A stretch of 15,138 nt of DNA from CAYUNI01 sp964446245 (lineage in GTDB: Bacteria > Patescibacteriota > Minisyncoccia > Phycocordibacterales > XYD1-FULL-46-19): contig CAYUNI010000015.1 in the NCBI GenBank assembly GCA_964446245.1, positions 1 to 15,138 of the forward strand, read 5' to 3'. The position numbers were made by a program, and so were the translations under genes. The notes beneath the pieces are model-generated. The model saw only the letters and a program-made list of their open reading frames with translations. It was not told the origin of the DNA and made no database searches. Positions 6,434 to 13,530 of the stretch are shown here, piece after piece (positions within the stretch are counted from its first letter, which is position 1; the number at the start of each line of letters is the position of its first letter).

Positions 6434-8371
6434 ATGTCAATTGATTTACAAGAAGAAGATAGTCTTGAGCGTTTAAAAAAGCGTCTTGAAGGTGAGCATG
6501 GTAAAGATATTGAATTTACCCGCTCTTCCTTGGATCCGGTTTTGACCGACTACAAGAAAGGTTGGGATAAGATTGATATGGCGGGAGTGACCGCCACCAA
6601 TCGCCATAGTACCAAGAAGCCACTTTTGAATAAATTGCTTTACGTTTCGATTGCTTTTTTTGTGGTGACTCTGGTGGTGGCTGGATGGCTATTGTTTAGT
6701 GGATCGACTCTTGTTTCGAGCAACAATATTGATATCTTGATTCAAGGCCCTTCGACGATTAAATCCGGCGACGAGGTCAGTTTGCAGATTATGGTCACAA
6801 ATCGCAACCAGACTGCTTTAGAAGATGCTACACTGATTGTTAATTATCCGGTCGGGACCCGCTCAGCTGATTCTCCTCGGAAAGAAATGCTTTCAACTAA
6901 AGAGGGGATGTCTTCGTTGCCCGCTGGAGCGACAGCAAATAAAACTTCTCGCGCATTAATTTTTGGTCAACAAAACGAAGAGAAAAATATTATTGTACGA
7001 TTTGAATATCGTCTGCCGGGATCAAACGCTCTCTTTTTCCAAGAGAAAAATTTTAAAACTATCGTCAGTGCTTCACCCCTTGATATTACTTTGAATCTTC
7101 CTAATGAAATTAATTCAGGTCGAGAAATAAATTTAGATCTGAAAATTGTATCTAATTCACAATCAATTTTGAAGAATCTTCTTTTGCAGGTAAATTATCC
7201 GCCAGGCTTTATTTATAAGAGTGCAGAGCCTGCTCCTGTTAGAGATAATAATCTCTGGTCTCTGGGTGATTTGGCTGGTGGGAATCAGAAAAATTTAAAG
7301 ATTATCGGGACAATCGAAGGTCAAAGTGAAGAAGTAAAAACTTTTCGCATTACAACAGGGGTTGGCAGCGAGGAAATGCCTCAGAAGATGGCCGCTTTCT
7401 ATGGGGATATATTGAAGACGATGACGGTCAAACGTCCATTTGTAAATATCGCTTTAGCTGTTAATAATTCGACTGAGCCGATTCAACCAATTTCTGCCGG
7501 AGGAATTGTCTCGGTCGGACTTAATTGGAGAAACAATTTGCCTGTCGAGGTTCGTAATAATAAAATCCAAGTTTTTTTTGATGGGAAATTAGTTTTGACT
7601 CGCTCAATTAGATCGGGTGGGGCTTATTATGATTCTGGTAACAATTCAATCACTTGGGATCAGACCAATACCAACAATCTTGATGTTTTGAAGCCGGGAG
7701 CTGGCGGTAGCGCTAATTTCACTTTTGAATTAGCCTCCCTCCTTACCGAATCAAACAAATATCTTAAAAATCAGATTGTTAATCTGGGGATGGTTTTTAC
7801 CGGTACGAGGATAAATGCTGATAATAGTAGCGAAGAGATAAGGACAGAAGTTAAAAAGATACTAAAGATAAATACGGCGCTTGCTTTTAGGACGAACGCT
7901 TCTTATCAATCGGAAGCTTTTACTAATAGTGGTCCAATTCCGCCAAAAGTGGGACAAGAAACTAGCTATACGATTATTTGGACTTTGGGAAATACTGCAA
8001 ATGAGGTGGCTAATGCCAGTATCTCGGCGACTTTGCCGACTTATGTCCGTTGGTTGAATAATGTTTATCCATCTTCTGAACAATTATCATATGATGCGAC
8101 AACTCAGCGGGTGATTTGGAATCTAGGGGTAGTTCGAGCGGGTACCGGCGTGGGCAATCCTCCTCGAGAGGTGGCTTTTCAGGTCGCCTTGACACCTAGT
8201 GTAAGCCAAGAGAAAAGTATCGTTCCTTTGTTGGGGGAGGCGATAATCTCGGCGACGGATATTTTTAGTGGTGGCAAAATAAGTTTCGGATCTCCTCAAA
8301 CGACAACCGATATTAAAACTGATCCAACTTATTTTGAAGGGGCGGGAATTGTTGCCTCAGTTGGTGATTGA
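6434..8371 (+). CDS. Membrane-anchored protein with Ig-like (DUF11-type) repeats
   Basis: A 645-residue protein with a charged, probably cytoplasmic N-terminus (1-64), one transmembrane helix (about 66-89) and a long extracytoplasmic part of beta-sandwich repeats. The repeats can be followed by their recurring design: a strand such as IDILIQGP, then SGDEVSLQIMVTNRNQ, then VNYPVG. Similar units recur near 215 (NSGREINLDLKIVSNSQ...VNYPPGF), 335-430 and 495-600 (GQETSYTIIWTLGNTAN...ATLPTYVRW...VIWNLG). The ATLPTYVRW/WNLG pattern is typical of DUF11/CARDB-like domains. It has no Cys at all, as expected outside the cytoplasm. There is no sortase or catalytic motif, so a structural or adhesive role is inference. 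Its stop overlaps the -35 of the next gene. Confidence 0.8.
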   Translation: MSIDLQEEDSLERLKKRLEGEHGKDIEFTRSSLDPVLTDYKKGWDKIDMAGVTATNRHSTKKPLLNKLLYVSIAFFVVTLVVAGWLLFSGSTLVSSNNIDILIQGPSTIKSGDEVSLQIMVTNRNQTALEDATLIVNYPVGTRSADSPRKEMLSTKEGMSSLPAGATANKTSRALIFGQQNEEKNIIVRFEYRLPGSNALFFQEKNFKTIVSASPLDITLNLPNEINSGREINLDLKIVSNSQSILKNLLLQVNYPPGFIYKSAEPAPVRDNNLWSLGDLAGGNQKNLKIIGTIEGQSEEVKTFRITTGVGSEEMPQKMAAFYGDILKTMTVKRPFVNIALAVNNSTEPIQPISAGGIVSVGLNWRNNLPVEVRNNKIQVFFDGKLVLTRSIRSGGAYYDSGNNSITWDQTNTNNLDVLKPGAGGSANFTFELASLLTESNKYLKNQIVNLGMVFTGTRINADNSSEEIRTEVKKILKINTALAFRTNASYQSEAFTNSGPIPPKVGQETSYTIIWTLGNTANEVANASISATLPTYVRWLNNVYPSSEQLSYDATTQRVIWNLGVVRAGTGVGNPPREVAFQVALTPSVSQEKSIVPLLGEAIISATDIFSGGKISFGSPQTTTDIKTDPTYFEGAGIVASVGD

Positions 8372-8396
8372 AAAGACTATTTACTTATAGTACGAT
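8368..8396 (+). promoter_or_regulatory. Promoter of the AI-2E-family permease gene, leaderless
   Basis: TTGAAA (8368-8373), 17 nt, TACGAT (8391-8396), then 6 nt to the ATG at 8403. The -35 overlaps the TGA stop of the preceding gene. The predicted transcription start falls on the start codon; no Shine-Dalgarno is present. Confidence 0.55.
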
Positions 8397-8402
8397 AAGA
8401 CT

Positions 8403-9482
8403 ATGGACGACAAACCTGAATTAAAGTCGAGTTTTACTATTTCCTACACCAGCCTATTGCGGGTTTCTTTGTTTGTGGTCTTGGCGTGGCTGGCGATTAT
8501 CTTGAGAGATATTTTATTGGTTTTGCTGACTAGCGTCGTCTTGGCAGCAGCGATTCGGCCATTTGCTCGTTGGTTTGAAAAATATAAAATCCCAACAGTT
8601 TTGGCTGTTTTGCTGGTTTATGTGATTTCTTTTGGAGTTATTTTTGGTACTCTCTATTTCTTGGTCCCACCTCTTTTTGCTGATATTTCGGATATTACTT
8701 CTACTTTGCCAAAACAAATTAGCACTTTTCTCAGCAACAACCCAGCCTGGGCAACGATCTCTTCTTTTTCCGATTCTTTTTCTAAAGCCCTATCTATTAA
8801 AGATTTTACTTCTTCTGGCTTCTCGGTTTGGCCAAGTTTGCCGGGATCTTTTTCTGAAGCGCTTAAAGCTTTATTCAGTGGGGCAATTAACTTTGTTTTA
8901 ATTGTTGTGATCTCTTTTTATTTGGCTGTTCAAAAACATGGGGTCGAAGAATTTTTGCGTTTGATTGTCCCATTGAGAAGCGAATCCTATGTCCTTGGTC
9001 TTTGGAAAAGAGTAGAGAGAAAGATTGGTTTTTGGTTGCAGGGTCAGCTATTGCTCGGTTTGATTATTGGTCCAATTGTTTATCTCGGTCTTACTTTGTT
9101 GGGAATTAAATACGCTCTTGTCTTGGCAATTTTGGCTTCAATTTTTGAATTGATTCCATTTTTTGGTCCAGTTCTTTCGGCGGTGCCGGCAGTATTGCTC
9201 GGGTTTTCGGTGGGAATTCCATTGGGCATAATGGTGATCGGTTTTTATGTCGTCGTTCAGCAATTTGAAAATCATCTCATTTATCCTTTAGTTGTAAAAA
9301 AAATTATTGGCGTTCCGCCTTTGGTGGTGGTGATTTCGCTGGTAGTCGGAGCTAAACTGGCTGGTTTTCTCGGCTTAATTTTGGCGGTGCCTTTAGCTAC
9401 TTTATTGATGGAGTTAGTATCTGATATTTCTGAACGCAAGGGCCTTTTTCGCCAGTCACAAAAAGATAGTCCTCAATCTTAA
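8403..9482 (+). CDS. AI-2E family transporter (UPF0118) permease
   Basis: A polytopic membrane protein of 359 aa, normal length for PF01594. Hydrophobic pairs near the N-terminus (about 18-55 and 64-88) are followed by a soluble extramembrane stretch (about 92-150) and a C-terminal membrane block. The family's most conserved parts are plain: ELIPFFGPVLSAVPAVLLG (about 247-265), then QQFENHLIYPLVVKK and GVPPLVVVISLVVGAKLAG, ending in LAVPLATLL. Family members have been linked to AI-2 export, Na+/H+ antiport and other roles, so the substrate cannot be named. It has its own promoter, and metG follows 10 nt downstream, so the two are probably cotranscribed. Confidence 0.9.
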   Translation: MDDKPELKSSFTISYTSLLRVSLFVVLAWLAIILRDILLVLLTSVVLAAAIRPFARWFEKYKIPTVLAVLLVYVISFGVIFGTLYFLVPPLFADISDITSTLPKQISTFLSNNPAWATISSFSDSFSKALSIKDFTSSGFSVWPSLPGSFSEALKALFSGAINFVLIVVISFYLAVQKHGVEEFLRLIVPLRSESYVLGLWKRVERKIGFWLQGQLLLGLIIGPIVYLGLTLLGIKYALVLAILASIFELIPFFGPVLSAVPAVLLGFSVGIPLGIMVIGFYVVVQQFENHLIYPLVVKKIIGVPPLVVVISLVVGAKLAGFLGLILAVPLATLLMELVSDISERKGLFRQSQKDSPQS

Positions 9483-9492
9483 TTCTAATCTA

Positions 9493-10956
9493 ATGTCTGA
9501 CAAGCCGATATTTATCACGACCACTTTACCCTATGTCAATGCCGAGCCACATATCGGCTTTGCTTTGGAGCTTGTTCAGGCTGATGTCTTGGCCCGGTAT
9601 TTTAAATTATTAGGGCGAGAGGTCCTCTTGAATACGGGGACTGATGAACATGGGTCAAAGATTTATCAAAAAGCATTGGGTTTAGGTATGAGAGTGGAGG
9701 ATTATGTTGATAGCTTATCTCGGAAATTTAGAGATTTATTAAAAGTTTTGAATATTGATCAAGCGCCTGAATCCTTTCGCTTTATCCGCACGACAGACCC
9801 TATTCACATCCAGGCGGCGCAAGAATTTTGGCGTCAATGTAAACAAGCAGGGGATATTTATAAAAAACGTTACCAGATTAAATATTGTGTTGGTTGCGAA
9901 TTAGAAAAAACTGATTCTGAATTGGAGAACGGTATTTGTCCGCTTCATCCTAATCTTGAGATAGAGTTGATTGATGAGGAAAATTATTTTTTCCGCTTTT
10001 CTAAATATCAAGCTGAATTACTCGCCCTTTATCAGCAGGCAAATTTTGTGATTCCAGAGACGCGAGCGAAAGAAATTAGTTCTTTTGTGGAAGGAGGACT
10101 GGAAGATTTTAGTATTTCTCGCCTGAAGAGTAAGATGCCGTGGGGGATACCTGTACCAGAGGATGATGATCAGGTGATGTATGTTTGGTTTGATGCTTTG
10201 GTTAATTATATTTCAACTTTAGGTTGGCCAAAGGATAAAAATAGTTTTAATTATTGGTGGGAAAAAAGTGGTGGAGCAATACAACTTGCGGGGAAAGACA
10301 ATCTTCGACAACAATCAGCAATGTGGCAAGCAATGTTAAAGTCAGTTGGACTCCCTTCTTCTAAACAAATTTTCATCCACGGTTTTTTTACCAGTGGTGG
10401 GCAGAAAATGAGTAAAAGCTTAGGGAATGTTGTTGATCCTATTGGTTTAGTTTCAGAATATGGAGCTGAGGCGGTGCGCTATTTTCTGACTCGGAAAACT
10501 TCTCCCTTTGAAGATACGGATTATACCCCAGAGCGTTTTAAAGAAGCGTATAATTCTGATTTGGCAAATGGTTTAGGTAATCTTGTAAGTCGAGTATTAA
10601 AAATGTCTGAGAGTTATGAGGTGGAGCGACCCAAATTGGGAGCTGTCGAAGAGAGATTAAAAGAGCCATTCTTTACTGATTATCGTGAACAAGTTGAGCA
10701 ATATCGTTTTGATCGAGCGCTTGATTTTGTTTGGATGCAGATAAAAGAAGCGGATTTATATATACAGAACACCACTCCTTTTAAATTATTTAAAACTGAT
10801 CCGAAGGAAGCACGAAAACACGTGGTTTATTTATTGGGAGCATTGGGGAGAATTTCGGCTGGATTAGCGCCATTTATGCCGGAGACAGCGAAAAAAATCG
10901 ATGCTTATTTGCGCGGAGAGTCTTTAGTTGAACCATTATTTTTGCGACGAGATTAA
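9493..10956 (+). CDS. metG: Methionyl-tRNA synthetase
   Basis: Class I MetRS, charging initiator and elongator tRNA-Met. The protein is 487 aa and starts ITTTLPYVNAEPHIGF: the HIGH motif is HIGF (20-23), with Phe replacing the last His. KMSKS is intact at 305-309. The connective-peptide zinc knuckle is of the single type, with Cys132, Cys135, Cys149 and His152, followed by EENYFFRFSKY. Catalytic landmarks YVWFDALVNY and GKDNLRQQSAMW are present; the usual GKDIIRFHA block is thus altered as well. The helical anticodon domain follows; there is no C-terminal EMAP/tRNA-binding extension. No Shine-Dalgarno or -10 is evident ahead of the ATG, so translation may depend on coupling to the permease gene. 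tatD begins 3 nt after the stop. Confidence 0.96.
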   Translation: MSDKPIFITTTLPYVNAEPHIGFALELVQADVLARYFKLLGREVLLNTGTDEHGSKIYQKALGLGMRVEDYVDSLSRKFRDLLKVLNIDQAPESFRFIRTTDPIHIQAAQEFWRQCKQAGDIYKKRYQIKYCVGCELEKTDSELENGICPLHPNLEIELIDEENYFFRFSKYQAELLALYQQANFVIPETRAKEISSFVEGGLEDFSISRLKSKMPWGIPVPEDDDQVMYVWFDALVNYISTLGWPKDKNSFNYWWEKSGGAIQLAGKDNLRQQSAMWQAMLKSVGLPSSKQIFIHGFFTSGGQKMSKSLGNVVDPIGLVSEYGAEAVRYFLTRKTSPFEDTDYTPERFKEAYNSDLANGLGNLVSRVLKMSESYEVERPKLGAVEERLKEPFFTDYREQVEQYRFDRALDFVWMQIKEADLYIQNTTPFKLFKTDPKEARKHVVYLLGALGRISAGLAPFMPETAKKIDAYLRGESLVEPLFLRRD

Positions 10957-10959
10957 TTT

Positions 10960-11745
10960 ATGACTTGGCATTTTGTTGACGTTCACGCTCATCTTAATTT
11001 ACCGGAATTTTCGGCTGATTGGAGAGAAGTGGGAAGGCGGGCTTTTGATTCGCAGGTGGCCTTGATTAATGTTGGGACTGATTTAGAGACTAGTAAAGTA
11101 GCAGTCTTCCAGGCGCAAGAATTAGGGGTTGGCGTTTGGGCGACGGTCGGCATTCATCCACACCACAGGCTTCTTAGTGGGAACTTAGAAAAATTGGCTG
11201 AGCTAGCTTCTGACACTAAGGTGGTAGCAATCGGTGAATGCGGTTTAGAGAGACTTTCAACTCTCTCAACTGAAGAACAAAAACAACAATTAGACCTATT
11301 TGAATTTCAGGCCCGTTTAGCATCTTCTTTAAATAAACCATTAGTGGTCCATTGTCGAGAATCTTATCAAGAGCTTTTGGCTTTAATTAAAAATTGGCGA
11401 GAAGATTGGGGTAAAGATTTAAAAATCCAACTTCATTTTTTTGCTGGTGATTGGGCGGTGGCTGAGCAGTTTTTAGCCTTAAACTGCCATTTTTCATTTA
11501 CTGGCGTGATCACTTTTAGTAATCAATACGATGAGGTAATCAAAAATTTACCGCTTGATAGAATTATGATTGAGACGGATTCTCCTTATGTCGCTCCTGT
11601 GCCATATCGAGGAAAACGCAATGAACCAGTTTATGTGGTAAAGATAGCAGAAAGAATATCTCAAATTAAAGGGGAAGAGCCAGAAATAATTAATCAAAAA
11701 TTGACAGACAATGCCAAAAAGTTTTTTAATTTGACTTTAAATTAA
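10960..11745 (+). CDS. tatD: TatD family metal-dependent hydrolase / DNase
   Basis: A TIM-barrel metallohydrolase of the amidohydrolase superfamily, 261 aa, normal length. Metal ligands can be placed in order: His9 and His11 (DVHAH), Glu93 (GECGLE, where most members have GEIGLD), His131 (VVHCRE), His159 (HFFAG; often HCFSG) and Asp207 (ETDSPY). The signature APVPYRGKRNEP follows. Characterised members are 3'-5' exonucleases or endonucleases acting on DNA, or D-aminoacyl-tRNA deacylases; the exact substrate here is not shown. It lies 3 nt after metG, a common bacterial arrangement (metG-tatD/ycfH), so it is almost surely cotranscribed. No Shine-Dalgarno is visible. Confidence 0.93.
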   Translation: MTWHFVDVHAHLNLPEFSADWREVGRRAFDSQVALINVGTDLETSKVAVFQAQELGVGVWATVGIHPHHRLLSGNLEKLAELASDTKVVAIGECGLERLSTLSTEEQKQQLDLFEFQARLASSLNKPLVVHCRESYQELLALIKNWREDWGKDLKIQLHFFAGDWAVAEQFLALNCHFSFTGVITFSNQYDEVIKNLPLDRIMIETDSPYVAPVPYRGKRNEPVYVVKIAERISQIKGEEPEIINQKLTDNAKKFFNLTLN

Positions 11746-11759
11746 ACCGATGATAAGGT
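11731..11759 (+). promoter_or_regulatory. Promoter of the rpsF-ssb-rpsR operon
   Basis: TTGACT (11731-11736; 5 of 6 to consensus), a 17-nt spacer and an extended -10, TGA plus TAAGGT (11754-11759). The -35 is inside the last codons of tatD. The predicted start of transcription is about 2 nt before the rpsF ATG. An AAGG at 11755-11758 could alternatively be a weak Shine-Dalgarno. Confidence 0.5.
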
Positions 11760-11767
11760 TGTAGAGT

Positions 11768-12298
11768 ATGGATAAACCAGAAATCAGTCAGGAGGCCAAA
11801 CCGGCCAAACTGTACGAAATCGGCTATCTACTGACTCCCTTGCTTCCGTCAGAGCAAGCGGCCGAGGTGGCTGACACTCTTTTTGTGAGTGAAATTGAAT
11901 CCGCTGGCGGTGTCGTGACTAGTCAATTGGTGCCTCAAATGCGCCCCTTGGCTTATCCGGTCGCGCAATCTATTAATAGTAAGATTAGTCGTTTCCGAGA
12001 CGCTTATTTTGGCGCTTTGCGTTTTGAATTGTCTTCGGATGAGGTCGTTGCTTTAAAAGAAAAAATCAACAAAGAAGAAAAGGTCATTCGTTTTTTGTTG
12101 GTAGGTTTGCCTAAGTCGGCTAGCCGTACGATTGAGAATTATTCTCGAAGTAGCGCTATGGCTCGACGCGAATTAAATGAAGTCGAGACTCCTGTTTTTG
12201 TGCCGGAGGAGCTAATATCAGAGGCTGACAAGCCAGAAATGACTACCGAAGAAATCGATAAAGAAATTGAGGATTTGCTTGTCGAAAAACAGGCCTAG
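11768..12298 (+). CDS. rpsF: 30S ribosomal protein S6 with C-terminal extension
   Basis: S6 binds 16S rRNA together with S18 in the central domain of the 30S subunit. Residues about 13-115 carry the S6 ferredoxin-like fold: KLYEIGYLLTPLLP, then VVTSQLVPQMRPLAYPV and YFGALRFEL with a basic turn, and KVIRFLLVGLPK. At 176 aa it is far longer than the usual 95-135; the last 60 residues are acidic and look disordered or helical (EEIDKEIEDLLVEKQA). Long acidic S6 tails are known in other bacteria. The gene heads the conserved rpsF-ssb-rpsR cluster, and the partner rpsR lies 577 nt downstream. Confidence 0.93.
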   Translation: MDKPEISQEAKPAKLYEIGYLLTPLLPSEQAAEVADTLFVSEIESAGGVVTSQLVPQMRPLAYPVAQSINSKISRFRDAYFGALRFELSSDEVVALKEKINKEEKVIRFLLVGLPKSASRTIENYSRSSAMARRELNEVETPVFVPEELISEADKPEMTTEEIDKEIEDLLVEKQA

Positions 12299-12306
12299 AA
12301 AGACTG

Positions 12307-12405
12307 GTTAGAAGTTTCGACTAAGCAAAAGTGATTAATTTGAAAATTAAAAGCTATTAACTTAATCGGTGGGCGGGTTTTAGATAAATACTGCCTACTT
12401 CTAAC
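12307..12405 (+). promoter_or_regulatory. Structured rpsF-ssb spacer ending at the ssb start codon
   Basis: GTTAGAAGT (12307-12315) and ACTTCTAAC (12397-12405) are perfect 9-bp reverse complements that close the spacer; the ssb ATG follows 3 nt later. Inside are an AT hairpin (TTAATT 12335-12340 with AATTAA 12345-12350) and a GTGGGC/GCCTAC helix (12369-12374 with 12393-12398, one G-U). No Shine-Dalgarno precedes ssb. A multibranched element controlling ssb translation is possible; it does not show the CCG bulge of the known S6:S18 leader motif. Confidence 0.4.
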
Positions 12406-12408
12406 GAA

Positions 12409-12855
12409 ATGTATTACAACAAAGCAATAATTATGGGTAATCTTACGCGAGATCCGGAGCGTAAAATGCTTCCATCTGGCGCGGCGGTTGTCAATTTTGG
12501 AGTAGCTACCACTAGAATGTGGAAAGACAAAAATGGCGTTCGCCAAGAAGATACTCAATTCCACAATGTTGTTGCTTTCGGGGTTCAGGCTGATCTTATT
12601 GCTCAATATATGAAAAAAGGTTCTTCGATTATGGTCGAAGGAAGAATGCAAACTCGTAGTTGGGATTCACCTGAAGGCAAGAAATATCGCACAGAAATAA
12701 TTGCAGAAAACTTTCAGTTTGGGCCACGCCGAGAAGGAGGGGATAATGCTTCTTCGGCAAACAGTCAAGCCAAGACTGAGAGAGAGCCAGCTCCAGCTGT
12801 CGATACGATAGAGTACCCGGAGGAAGATATCAACCCTGACGATATTCCATTTTAG
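12409..12855 (+). CDS. ssb: Single-stranded DNA-binding protein
   Basis: SSB coats single-stranded DNA in replication, repair and recombination. The 148-residue protein has the OB fold in residues 1-105 (YYNKAIIMGNLTRDPE, FGVATTRMWKDKNG, FHNVVAFGVQADLIAQY, GSSIMVEGRMQTRSWDSPEG, EIIAENFQF), then a Gly/Ser/Pro linker and the acidic tip INPDDIPF. This tip is the standard docking peptide for SSB-interacting proteins; RecO, one such partner, is encoded in this window. It lies between rpsF and rpsR, the classic position. No Shine-Dalgarno is present; a base-paired spacer lies immediately upstream. Confidence 0.97.
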   Translation: MYYNKAIIMGNLTRDPERKMLPSGAAVVNFGVATTRMWKDKNGVRQEDTQFHNVVAFGVQADLIAQYMKKGSSIMVEGRMQTRSWDSPEGKKYRTEIIAENFQFGPRREGGDNASSANSQAKTEREPAPAVDTIEYPEEDINPDDIPF

Positions 12856-12875
12856 TAACCATTAATTTTAGTTTT

Positions 12876-13076
12876 ATGAAGCAGTGTTATTTTTGTACTA
12901 ACAATAATAAAGAGATTGATTATAAGGATACCGAAACTTTAAAATTGTTTTTGGATTCTTATGCTCGAGTAATGAAACATCGCCGTACTTCGTTGTGTTC
13001 TAAGCATCAGCGAATGGTTGCGGAAGCCGTCAAACGAGCTAGATTTATGGCCCTTTTGCCATTTTCGGCTAGTTAA
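12876..13076 (+). CDS. rpsR: 30S ribosomal protein S18, zinc-binding form
   Basis: S18 pairs with S6 on the 30S platform. The 66-residue protein is of normal length and ends in the conserved helix AVKRARFMALLPF. Cys4, Cys7, Cys41 and His44 form a likely zinc site, the C+ form of S18, which other bacteria lose. The middle carries DYKDTETLKLFLDSYARVM and the basic KHRRTSLCSKHQR. It follows ssb by 20 nt with no Shine-Dalgarno and ends in a strong terminator, closing the operon. Confidence 0.96.
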   Translation: MKQCYFCTNNNKEIDYKDTETLKLFLDSYARVMKHRRTSLCSKHQRMVAEAVKRARFMALLPFSAS

Positions 13077-13087
13077 AACATATTAAA

Positions 13088-13129
13088 AAGCAAAAAGGGT
13101 GAATCTGAGAAGGTTCACCCTTTTTGCTT
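13088..13129 (+). terminator. Intrinsic terminator of the rpsF-ssb-rpsR operon
   Basis: A perfect 16-bp stem, 13088-13103 with 13114-13129, and a 10-nt loop (TCTGAGAAGG). The right arm holds a run of five T and the structure starts 11 nt after the rpsR stop. It reads almost equally well on the minus strand. Confidence 0.88.
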
Positions 13130-13156
13130 GCATTTAAAAACGTTCTAATGTATTCT
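13128..13156 (+). promoter_or_regulatory. Candidate promoter of a structured RNA
   Basis: TTGCAT (13128-13133), a 17-nt spacer and TATTCT (13151-13156) lie directly behind the rpsR terminator. Transcription would begin near 13163. Neither box is strong by itself; the spacing and the position between a terminator and a structured segment are the argument. Confidence 0.35.
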
Positions 13157-13162
13157 TTAAGT

Positions 13163-13462
13163 AGCGTCCGGTCTTTCATTTGGGGATAGAAAAAAAGGGG
13201 AGGGTCGAGAAATGACCAGGTCGCCGCCTCGGTAAACACATTATTTTGTTTGAGTTTGTGTTGCCAAAATAAGGAGGGAAATTATCGAAAGTTCCTCTGC
13301 TCTGTCCTTTTTTTGCGAGGGTGACGACAGGGACCCTCGCTCGTGTTTTTGTTACGGCATCGGGGCTGCTCAGCTAATACCCCTGGAGACTTGAGCAGCC
13401 CCACCCCGTCTAGCCTCTGGTTAGACTGTCAACCTTGCTTCACAGCGAGGTTGTTTTTGTTT
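13163..13462 (+). ncRNA. Candidate structured RNA of about 300 nt, unassigned
   Basis: No plausible coding frame fills this stretch, yet it is rich in helices: GGTC/GACC near 13203-13216; AACACA (13235-13240) with TGTGTT (13257-13262), interleaved with TTATTTTG (13241-13248) and CAAAATAA (13265-13272); GCGAGGGT (13315-13322) with ACCCTCGC (13333-13340); and an 11-bp GC-rich stem, 13362-13372 with 13392-13402. It ends in a GTCTA/TAGAC hairpin (13409-13427) and a terminator. A candidate promoter precedes it. I looked for the tRNA-like end and tag of tmRNA, the GAGGAAAGTCC core of RNase P RNA and the GGAAG loop of SRP RNA on both strands and found none. It could still be a divergent form of one of these. 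Confidence 0.45.
13430..13462 (+). terminator. Intrinsic terminator of the structured RNA
   Basis: CAACCTTGC (13430-13438) pairs with GCGAGGTTG (13445-13453), 9 bp with one wobble and a TTCACA loop, followed at once by TTTTTGTTT (13454-13462). The U-run is on the plus strand, so it ends a plus-strand transcript, although the only nearby gene (efp) is on the minus strand. rpsR already has its own terminator 300 nt earlier. Confidence 0.75.
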
Positions 13463-13530
13463 ACTCAAAATCCATTGTCTGTTTCGCGGTGGGTTTAGTG
13501 AAAGGACCAGAGCTATCTTTAGTGGTTATT

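Noticed and set aside
8403..9482. Quorum-sensing (AI-2) exporter as a specific function
   Set aside because: Only family membership is supported; the family has several reported activities and no luxS or lsr gene is in the window.
12295..12651. Minus-strand frame of 118 codons over the rpsF-ssb spacer and ssb
   Set aside because: It overlaps the ssb OB-fold coding part, has no recognisable domain and no Shine-Dalgarno.
13163..13462. tmRNA, RNase P RNA, SRP RNA or 6S RNA
   Set aside because: The tRNA-like TTCGA arm and tag frame, the GAGGAAAGTCC and ACAGAA cores, and the GGAAG loop were not found on either strand, and the ends do not pair as in 6S RNA. A very divergent form remains possible.
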